Positions 1 to 5,666 of a stretch of DNA of 11,283 bases are shown here, piece by piece. Below the pieces are notes generated by a model. That model did not search any database, had not been told where the DNA came from, and saw only the letters and a list, made by a program, of their open reading frames with translations. Both the position numbers and the translations under genes were made by a program. The DNA lies in the NCBI GenBank assembly GCA_944391365.1, contig CALXTH010000008.1:1-11283 (forward strand), written 5' to 3'. Source of the stretch: an uncultured Alphaproteobacteria bacterium (GTDB taxonomy: Bacteria; Pseudomonadota; Alphaproteobacteria; RF32; CAG-239). Numbering within the stretch: the stretch's first letter is position 1; every line of letters starts with the position of its first letter.

Positions 1-18
1 ATCGCGCCTCATTAGCCG

Positions 19-45
19 CCGAACAAGCTACCGCTAACCGATCGG
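19..45. repeat. Dispersed 27-bp repeat, left copy
   Basis: This stretch matches positions 11240-11266 at 23 of 27 bases in the same orientation, with the identical core ACCGCTAACCGA. It lies about 20 bp downstream of the stop codon of the neighbouring minus-strand Cys-rich gene. Short complementary ends (CCG/CGG) flank the core, so a small hairpin is possible. I see no open frame through it on the minus strand. Whether it is a REP-like element, a MITE fragment or the relic of a shared gene end cannot be told from two copies. Confidence 0.5.
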
Positions 46-47
46 AT

Positions 48-64
48 CAAACGGCGCCCGTTTG
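48..64 (-). terminator. Small hairpin at the stop of the Cys-rich gene (weak terminator candidate)
   Basis: CAAACGG and CCGTTTG form a perfect 7-bp stem around a 3-nt CGC loop, immediately after the TAA stop of the minus-strand gene. No run of T follows on the minus strand, so intrinsic termination here is doubtful. It could instead protect the 3' end of the message. Confidence 0.3.
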
Positions 65-1153
65 TTAGTCGACACATAAAACATAATTCGTATTAAACGG
101 ACATCTCAGCGTCTTGCCCGAACACGACTGCTGCGCATACCCCAGAGACCCACAGTCCTGATTGATCTGACACCAATCCGTCCCGCTGCACAGACACTGC
201 CCGCTCGCCGCATCCCATTCAAAACCATTCTGACACTCGCATTTACTGTATTTCCCGTCACACGACTGATCTTCCGCCGGCTTCACATCATTCGTTCCCG
301 CGCAGTCATACTTGAAACTCGTCGAACATTTGCACTCCTTGCTCGTCGCATTCCATTCCTGATTCAACGGACATTTACATTCCTTATAATACGTCTCTCC
401 GGTCTCCTCGTCCGTACATGTTCCGCTTCCGGACTCGCCGCCGTATTCCCCACAGTCAAAATATGTGCCCATCCCGGACCCCTGGCCCCAGACATCGCAT
501 TTCAGCTTATAGTGCATATTCCCGTCGCAATCCTTACAACTATCCGTCATCACATACCCGGGTTTAATCTCATCATACGGGTAGTCCGTGCACAATTTAC
601 AGCACGACGCATACAGGCCGTCGCAGCTCTCGCCAACCCCCTGTTCATCCGCTCCCGTACACGCCAATGTATTCTCCGCCGGGCACGCGTTCACGCATGT
701 GATATGGCAGCTGCTGCTGTAAGGGCAGGTTCCCGACGGTTTCTTCCCGTCTTCGCACGGCTCACAGCTGTAACCCTCCGCTTCGCACCGCTCCTTGCCG
801 TCCAATTCCCAATCATCCCCGGGGCCTCCGCTGCTCCCCCCGGGGTTATCCGTCCCGGCTCCCGCGTAGTCCCCATCTACGCAATTCCCCGCATCCGTGA
901 TAAAACAGACTGATGCATGACGAACAGAAGTATCTTGAGGCGACGGTTGCGGCAAGAGGTGTATATCTCGGACAGCGTCCGTCATGTGTGTGTAGACAGA
1001 TAGAAGTCTTGCCGAACCGCCATAAAAAATCTGATTAGAAGAATGGATTAAATTTTGAGACGTCGAAGAAGTGACGCCAGCCGAAACATCGCCTGCCAGA
1101 CAAATAACCGCAAGCGATACTGATACACCGAGTATCTGCCTTAAGCCCATCAT
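65..1153 (-). CDS. Secreted Cys-rich repeat protein, unknown function
   Basis: I do not recognise a named family. The predicted protein has 362 residues. Residues 1-25 look like a Sec signal peptide (basic MMGLRQ, then a hydrophobic stretch ending GDVSA|G). About 85 mostly Cys-poor residues and a Gly-rich linker (PGGSSGGPG) follow. The rest is very Cys-rich, with roughly 34 Cys in the mature chain, some as CC or CxC pairs. One EGF-like repeat (FKYDCAG through ASGQC, about residues 285-321) resembles the two repeats of the protein encoded at 9982-10833. The last 30 residues (DCGSLGY...SCSGK...CPF...C) match that protein's N-terminal module. The start was set at 1153 because AAAGG lies 7 nt upstream and the next in-frame ATG upstream (1183) falls at the predicted transcription start. 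The many Cys imply disulfides in the periplasm or outside the cell. GC content looks higher than in the neighbouring genes. Adhesion or surface display is possible but not shown. Confidence 0.75.
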   Translation of the reverse strand: MMGLRQILGVSVSLAVICLAGDVSAGVTSSTSQNLIHSSNQIFYGGSARLLSVYTHMTDAVRDIHLLPQPSPQDTSVRHASVCFITDAGNCVDGDYAGAGTDNPGGSSGGPGDDWELDGKERCEAEGYSCEPCEDGKKPSGTCPYSSSCHITCVNACPAENTLACTGADEQGVGESCDGLYASCCKLCTDYPYDEIKPGYVMTDSCKDCDGNMHYKLKCDVWGQGSGMGTYFDCGEYGGESGSGTCTDEETGETYYKECKCPLNQEWNATSKECKCSTSFKYDCAGTNDVKPAEDQSCDGKYSKCECQNGFEWDAASGQCLCSGTDWCQINQDCGSLGYAQQSCSGKTLRCPFNTNYVLCVD

Positions 1154-1189
1154 AATAACACCTTTATCTACATTTATCTCCACGACTCT

Positions 1190-1218
1190 AATATAACATA
1201 TTTCAAAAAGTCATGCAA
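1190..1218 (-). promoter_or_regulatory. Sigma70-type promoter of the Cys-rich gene
   Basis: On the minus strand, TTGCAT (1213-1218) and TATATT (1190-1195) are separated by 17 nt. The expected transcription start is near 1183, giving a leader of about 30 nt that contains the AAAGG ribosome-binding site. This supports the start codon at 1153 rather than 1183. Confidence 0.6.
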
Positions 1219-1384
1219 CAAATATTTTAGATAAGGACGAAATTTTCTTGCAAAATTAGGAACTTATCCCTGAAAATTAACCAAAATCATTAAAAATATT
1301 GATTATTTCTCCGAGACAGAAAATAAAAAAACGATTCCGATAAATAAAAGACTCACAAAAAGTTCGAATAAAAGGAAGAAAGAA

Positions 1385-1409
1385 AAAAGACCGGAAAATC
1401 CGGTCTTTT
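1385..1409 (-). terminator. Intrinsic terminator of tRNA-Leu
   Basis: A perfect 11-bp stem (AAAAGACCGGA / TCCGGTCTTTT) closes a 3-nt loop. On the minus strand it is followed by a T-rich tract, 6 nt beyond the tRNA CCA end. Because the stem itself starts with A and ends with T, it could also work in the other direction, but no plus-strand gene ends here. Confidence 0.85.
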
Positions 1410-1414
1410 CAGAG

Positions 1415-1500
1415 TGGTAGGAGTAGTCAGACTCGAACTGACACGGCCTGTGGCCACAAGATTTTGAGTCTAGCGCGTCTACCAGTTCCGCCATACTCCC
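1415..1500 (-). tRNA. tRNA-Leu (anticodon CAA)
   Basis: The 86-nt minus-strand sequence folds as a class II tRNA. The acceptor GGGAGTA pairs with TACTCCT, followed by discriminator A and an encoded CCA. The D arm is GCG/CGC with GG in the loop. The anticodon loop is CTCAAAA (anticodon CAA, reading UUG). A variable arm GGCC-ACA-GGCC and a T arm GTCAG-TTCGAGT-CTGAC complete it. Two features deviate: position 1:72 is a G-U wobble, and the anticodon stem CTAGA/TCTTG has a U-U mismatch at 28:42. A good promoter and a strong terminator flank it, so it is probably a single-gene transcript. Confidence 0.95.
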
Positions 1501-1517
1501 ATTCGATAACGAAAACA

Positions 1518-1546
1518 TAAATATAATAAAATTTTTATCTCGTCAA
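1518..1546 (-). promoter_or_regulatory. Promoter of tRNA-Leu
   Basis: Minus-strand TTGACG (1541-1546) and TATTTA (1518-1523) are 17 nt apart. An overlapping alternative -10, TATATT, has a 15-nt spacer. The predicted start lies about 10 nt upstream of the mature tRNA 5' end, leaving a short 5' leader for RNase P. The region is shared with the start of the divergent plus-strand gene at 1598. Confidence 0.65.
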
Positions 1547-1597
1547 TAGTTTTTTTACTAAAAATGATTTAAGATATAAAAAGGAAATTGAAAGAGC

Positions 1598-2929
1598 ATG
1601 TTCGGAATTAATAAAAAGATAGACAAGGCGATAAATCTTTATGACAAAGGCGAGTTTGACAAGTCGCTTTCTTTGTGTCTTCGGATTTTGAATGCAGATT
1701 CTGAAAACAGCTCGATTTTGATTACGGCCGGAAACATATTTTATGTGCGCAATGATTACGATTCTGCTATAAAATATTATACCCGGGTGCTGAAAAAAAA
1801 TCCCGCTCATTATTCGGCATTGGTCAATATGTCAAACAGCTGCTTTGAGCTGAAACGTTATGATGACGCTCTTTATTATGCCGCCCGGGCACTTCGGAAA
1901 GATAAAACGGGAAAGCTCCCTTATATCATTCTCGGAAATTCTTATTTTGCCAAAGAAGATTATCCCCGGGCTGTTTTTTATATGGAAAAAGCCGCGGAAT
2001 TGGATTCCTCCGACCCGTGGATTTATAACACGCTGAGCCAGGCCTACCAAAAAAGCGGAGATTACATCGCCTCTTTGTCGAATGCATGGAAAGCGGTTGA
2101 AAAAGCCCCCGCGGAAGATGATGCCCAGCAGATTAACCTTGGCTATCTGTTCTATGAAATCGCATTGGAAAAAGGGGTCGAGGTAATAACCGAATGTGTG
2201 GATCTTTGGTATAAAAAATATGGTCGGAACCCGTTGGTTTCTTACATGGCCAATTCTCTTTTCGGCAGCCTGCAAATCAAAGAAGCAGACCGGAAATATG
2301 TGCAGAATATTTTTGATGTTTTTGCTCCCGATTTTGACAGTGTGCTGGCCGCGCTGGACTACCAGGCTCCGTCCCTGATTCAGAAAATGATGGAAGAAAT
2401 TTATCCGGATTCATCACGGGGAAAACTCCGCATTTTGGACTTGGGCTGCGGAACCGGATTATGCGGCGGATTCCTACGGAAATATGCCGCAAAAAAATCT
2501 CTGGACGGGGTGGATTTATCAGCGGGAATGCTGGCGGCTGCGGCCGGAAAAAAATATTATACGACGCTGGTGCAAAACGATATAAAAAGCTTTCTTGAAG
2601 ACAATAACAACCATGACGGAAAAACTTATGATCTGATGGTCGCCGCGGATGTTTTTACATATATCGGTGAGCTTCAGGAGCTTTTTGAAAACATCAATAA
2701 ATCATTGCGTCCGGCCGGGAGGATAATTTTTACCGTTTCTGAAAATACCGAAAATAAAAACAATTATTTTCTGCATATGTCGGGACGTTTTTTACATAGT
2801 CTGGTTTATATAAAAAATATACTGAAAAATACATGCTTTGAACTCGAATTTTATGAGCGTCGGAAGCTTCGCAATGAAGGGGGAAAAGCCGTAATGGGCT
2901 ATGTCATTTCTGCCCGGAAAAAAGATTAA
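1598..2929 (+). CDS. TPR-repeat class I SAM-dependent methyltransferase (COG4976-like)
   Basis: A 443-residue, apparently cytoplasmic protein with no signal peptide. Residues 4-173 form five consecutive 34-residue tetratricopeptide repeats with the usual spacing of small and aromatic residues. After a linker, a class I methyltransferase domain starts with motif I (ILDLGCGTG, residues 279-287), then GVDLS (304-308, acidic residue contacting the SAM ribose) and a motif resembling post-motif I at DLMVAADVF. The tail ELEFYERRKLRNEGGKAV fits predicted TPR-containing methyltransferases of COG4976. The substrate is unknown; the TPRs probably hold a partner or substrate protein. The start ATG has AAGGA about 12 nt upstream, a long but usable spacing. 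No clear promoter was identified; TATAAA at 1575-1580 is too close to the SD to be convincing. The gene stands alone, with a terminator right after it. Confidence 0.85.
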   Translation: MFGINKKIDKAINLYDKGEFDKSLSLCLRILNADSENSSILITAGNIFYVRNDYDSAIKYYTRVLKKNPAHYSALVNMSNSCFELKRYDDALYYAARALRKDKTGKLPYIILGNSYFAKEDYPRAVFYMEKAAELDSSDPWIYNTLSQAYQKSGDYIASLSNAWKAVEKAPAEDDAQQINLGYLFYEIALEKGVEVITECVDLWYKKYGRNPLVSYMANSLFGSLQIKEADRKYVQNIFDVFAPDFDSVLAALDYQAPSLIQKMMEEIYPDSSRGKLRILDLGCGTGLCGGFLRKYAAKKSLDGVDLSAGMLAAAAGKKYYTTLVQNDIKSFLEDNNNHDGKTYDLMVAADVFTYIGELQELFENINKSLRPAGRIIFTVSENTENKNNYFLHMSGRFLHSLVYIKNILKNTCFELEFYERRKLRNEGGKAVMGYVISARKKD

Positions 2930-2940
2930 AAAACACAATA

Positions 2941-2970
2941 AAAAACTCTGCCGGATAAGCAGAGTTTTTT
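2941..2970. terminator. Bidirectional terminator between convergent genes
   Basis: The stem ACTCTGC / GCAGAGT with a 7-nt loop is bounded by an A-run on the left and T6 on the right, so it works on both strands. It closes the TPR-methyltransferase gene (12 nt after its stop) and the convergent DUF2934 gene. Confidence 0.85.
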
Positions 2971-3001
2971 ATTTGCATCTTTTCAGTAAAAAGCCTGAAA
3001 T

Positions 3002-3223
3002 CTATTTTGACTTTTTAGAAGAAGTGCTTTTTGAAGACTTCTTTGAAGAGCTTGAAGAAGATTTCTTGGAAGAAGAACTGGACTTGCAGGAACAGTTGCA
3101 ACCCGTTGAAATCTGCTCAACAGCCATACTCCAGAAGTACTCATCCTGCCCCTGCGGACAGCCGGCATTCTGCCAGTTGTAATAAGCCGCTTCTCTGATT
3201 GCATTTTCGTTTAATTTAACCAT
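3002..3223 (-). CDS. Small DUF2934 protein with Ser/Lys-rich tail
   Basis: The protein has 73 residues. Residues 8-38 (AIREAAYYNWQNAGCPQGQD, then EYFW...AVEQI) fit the short DUF2934 pattern: an aromatic YxxW helix, a G-x-P-x-G-x-D turn and a second helix with W. The family's function is unknown. A CNCSC cluster (42-46) follows, then a tail almost wholly of Ser and Lys (about 47-73). The tail is very basic and probably disordered, so it could bind nucleic acid or polyphosphate; that is inference. The start was chosen at 3223 because GGAG sits 6 nt upstream; the longer version would need a TTG start that overlaps this SD. There is no signal peptide. It has its own promoter and a shared terminator. 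Confidence 0.75.
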   Translation of the reverse strand: MVKLNENAIREAAYYNWQNAGCPQGQDEYFWSMAVEQISTGCNCSCKSSSSSKKSSSSSSKKSSKSTSSKKSK

Positions 3224-3262
3224 AACTAACTCCAAATAAAAAATGTTTGGTCAACACAATTT

Positions 3263-3290
3263 ACTATACAATCAAAAATTAATACGTCAA
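3263..3290 (-). promoter_or_regulatory. Promoter of the DUF2934 gene
   Basis: Minus-strand TTGACG (3285-3290) and TATAGT (3263-3268) are separated by 16 nt. The expected start is near 3256, giving a leader of about 33 nt with the GGAG site. An inverted repeat CACT-TAATG-AGTG (3291-3303) lies immediately upstream of the -35. Confidence 0.65.
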
Positions 3291-3320
3291 CACTTAATGA
3301 GTGATTTTTTAATAGTTGTG

Positions 3321-3334
3321 AAAATAATTATTTT
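3321..3334. promoter_or_regulatory. AT-rich 14-bp palindrome in the divergent promoter region
   Basis: AAAATAATTATTTT is a perfect palindrome between the two divergent promoters, 16 bp upstream of the glgB -35. It could be a regulator site or an UP-like element. In AT-rich DNA such palindromes also arise by chance, so this is weak. Confidence 0.25.
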
Positions 3335-3349
3335 TTGTGCGTAATTTTC

Positions 3350-3377
3350 TTGCATTTAAATGCAGATGTTTTATAGA
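3350..3377 (+). promoter_or_regulatory. Promoter of the glgB-glgX-malQ operon, with overlapping palindrome
   Basis: TTGCAT (3350-3355) and TATAGA (3372-3377) are 16 nt apart, placing the transcription start near 3384. A perfect 14-bp palindrome, TGCATTTAAATGCA (3351-3364), covers most of the -35 and half of the spacer, a position suited to a repressor. A second inverted repeat, AAACTC-GA-GAGTTT (3381-3394), sits at the predicted start point. Confidence 0.55.
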
Positions 3378-3432
3378 TAAAAACTCGAGAGTTTAATCTA
3401 ATTATGTAATGAGTCTATTAGGGGGCTGTTTA

Positions 3433-5631
3433 ATGGAAAATTTGTTATCCAAAGAAGAAGTTGAAGCAATTGTCAACGGTGATCACGGAAATGTTTTTGC
3501 CGTGTTGGGAATACACCGGGACAAAGGGTCTAAAGAAGTATTTATCAGAACATATCAACCCAATACCCGGGCGGTGGAAGTTATCCGCAAAAGCGACGGA
3601 GCTTCGCTGGGATTTATGGAAAAATTAGACCCTCGCGGTTTTTATCAGATCAACCTCGGCGCCGGCGAAAATTTTGCCTATAAATTCAGAATAGAAAATG
3701 ATCTGGGCAATGTTTATGAAAAAGAAGATCCTTACCGTTTTTCATCAACCCTCGGGGATATAGACGTCTATCTTTTGGCGGAAGGAAACCACCTGAATAT
3801 GTATAAAATTCTTGGCGCGCATATTCGGGAAATGGACGGAGTTAAGGGTGTCAGTTTTGCGGTTTGGGCCCCAAATGCCAAACGTGTTTCCGTCGTCGGA
3901 AATTTCAACAACTGGGATGGACGGGTAAACGTCATGCGTAAGCATATCACCTGTGGCGTCTGGGATATTTTCATTCCGGAAATCGGAGAAGGCGAAATTT
4001 ACAAATACGAGGTCAAAACCCAGCAGGATTATATTCTGAGCAAATCGGATCCGGTCGGGTTCTATGCGGAAAAAAGACCCAATACGGCTTCTGTTGTTTA
4101 TGATATTGACAAGTATCACTGGTCTGATGAAGAGTGGATTAAATATCGTGACGAGCATAATTCTTTTGATAAACCGATGTCGATTTATGAAGTCCACCTC
4201 GGCTCCTGGCGGCGGAAAGAAAACAACGAGTTTCTGACCTATCGGGAACTGGCGGATACTCTGGTTCCTTATGTGTCGAATATGGGCTTTACCCATGTTG
4301 AATTTCTGCCGCTGGCGGAACATCCTCTGGACGCATCATGGGGCTATCAGGTCGTTGGTATGTTTGCACCGACTTCCCGTTTCGGTACGCCGGATGATTT
4401 GCGTTATCTGATTGATGCATTCCATCAGGCCGGCATTGCCGTAATCATGGATTGGGTTCCCGCACATTTCCCCAAAGACGGTCATGGCTTGGTCGAATTT
4501 GACGGAACGCATCTTTACGAACATGCCGACCCCCGCAAAGGTGAACATCTGGACTGGGGAACAAAAATTTATAACTACGGACGAACCGAAGTCTGCAATT
4601 TCCTGTGCGCCAGTGCACTCTATTGGCTGAAGGAATTTCATATCGACGGCCTGCGCGTAGATGCCGTGGCTTCCATGCTTTATCTTGATTATTCTCGCAA
4701 GCCGGGCGAATGGATTCCGAACAACTATGGCGGCAACGAAAATCTGGAAGCAATTTCTTTCCTGCGCAAAATGAACGAACTCGTCTACGGACAAAACAAA
4801 GGAGCCTTCACCTGTGCGGAAGAGTCAACGGCCTGGCCGATGGTCTCCCGCCCGACATCTATGGGCGGTTTGGGATTCGGTTACAAATGGAATATGGGGT
4901 GGATGAACGACACGCTGCGCTATATTTCACACGAACCGGTCCATCGCAAATATCACCATGGCATGCTGACATTCGGTCTGCTCTATGCTTTTAACGAAAA
5001 CTTTATTCTGCCGATTTCCCATGATGAAGTCGTCCATGGAAAAGGCTCCATGCTGGCCAAAATGCCCGGAGACGAATGGCAGAAATTTGCCAACCTGAGA
5101 GCTTACTATGGATTTATGTATACTCATCCCGGCAAAAAACTGCTGTTTATGGGGTGTGAGTTCGGACAGGATTGGGAATGGAATTCAGAAGAGAGCCTGC
5201 GCTGGTTCCTGCTGGATTATCCGATGTATAAAGGAATGCAGAACTGTGTTCGCGATTTGAACCTGATGTATAAAGGAAATGCCCCGCTGTATCAAATTGA
5301 TTTTGATTATCGCGGCTTTGAATGGATTGATCATTCAAATGCTGACGACAGTGTCATCTCCTATATCCGTAAAGGTGAAAAACCGGGTGATTATTTGATT
5401 GTTGTCTGCAACTTTACCCCTGTTGTCCGTCATGATTACCGGCTTGGTGTTTATGAAGTCGGAAAATATCAAGAAATTTTTAACAGTGATGACGTAAACT
5501 ACTGGGGAAGCGGAGTGAAAAACGAAGGATTCATGTATTCGGAAGAAATCAGCTGGAACGATAAACCCCGTTCAATCAAGCTGACTCTTCCGCCTCTGGC
5601 AACCATCGTAATCAAACCGGTCAGAGACTGA
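3433..5631 (+). CDS. glgB: 1,4-alpha-glucan branching enzyme GlgB (GH13)
   Basis: It cleaves an alpha-1,4 chain and reattaches it through an alpha-1,6 bond, creating branches in glycogen in the cytoplasm. At 732 residues it matches the long, E. coli-type GlgB. It has an N1 module (about 1-105, with FAVLG), a CBM48 module (about 123-215, with FAVWAPNA and GNFNNWDG), the GH13 barrel (from SIYEVHLGSW at 250) and a C-terminal beta domain. Conserved regions are DWVPAHF (D340), GLRVDAVASMLY (nucleophile D410), CAEEST (acid/base E463) and ISHDEV (transition-state D531), so all catalytic residues are present. The start at 3433 was chosen for AGGGGG 7 nt upstream; an in-frame ATG at 3409 has no good SD. 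It is the first gene of a three-gene operon. Confidence 0.97.
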   Translation: MENLLSKEEVEAIVNGDHGNVFAVLGIHRDKGSKEVFIRTYQPNTRAVEVIRKSDGASLGFMEKLDPRGFYQINLGAGENFAYKFRIENDLGNVYEKEDPYRFSSTLGDIDVYLLAEGNHLNMYKILGAHIREMDGVKGVSFAVWAPNAKRVSVVGNFNNWDGRVNVMRKHITCGVWDIFIPEIGEGEIYKYEVKTQQDYILSKSDPVGFYAEKRPNTASVVYDIDKYHWSDEEWIKYRDEHNSFDKPMSIYEVHLGSWRRKENNEFLTYRELADTLVPYVSNMGFTHVEFLPLAEHPLDASWGYQVVGMFAPTSRFGTPDDLRYLIDAFHQAGIAVIMDWVPAHFPKDGHGLVEFDGTHLYEHADPRKGEHLDWGTKIYNYGRTEVCNFLCASALYWLKEFHIDGLRVDAVASMLYLDYSRKPGEWIPNNYGGNENLEAISFLRKMNELVYGQNKGAFTCAEESTAWPMVSRPTSMGGLGFGYKWNMGWMNDTLRYISHEPVHRKYHHGMLTFGLLYAFNENFILPISHDEVVHGKGSMLAKMPGDEWQKFANLRAYYGFMYTHPGKKLLFMGCEFGQDWEWNSEESLRWFLLDYPMYKGMQNCVRDLNLMYKGNAPLYQIDFDYRGFEWIDHSNADDSVISYIRKGEKPGDYLIVVCNFTPVVRHDYRLGVYEVGKYQEIFNSDDVNYWGSGVKNEGFMYSEEISWNDKPRSIKLTLPPLATIVIKPVRD

Positions 5632-5666
5632 TAAAATCTTTATGATGACAAAGGAGCGCAAAGCAA

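Noticed and set aside
512..913. Plus-strand open frame of 133 codons
   Set aside because: It is antisense to the Cys-rich gene, whose signal peptide, SD and promoter are clear; the frame has no SD or recognisable domain.
1303..1518. Minus-strand open frame of 71 codons
   Set aside because: It translates through the tRNA-Leu and its terminator; it is a chance frame.
2901..3182. Plus-strand open frame rich in Glu and Leu
   Set aside because: It is the complement of the Ser/Lys tail of the DUF2934 gene and runs through the bidirectional terminator.
3745..4323. Minus-strand open frame of 192 codons
   Set aside because: Antisense to glgB, with no SD and no domain recognised.
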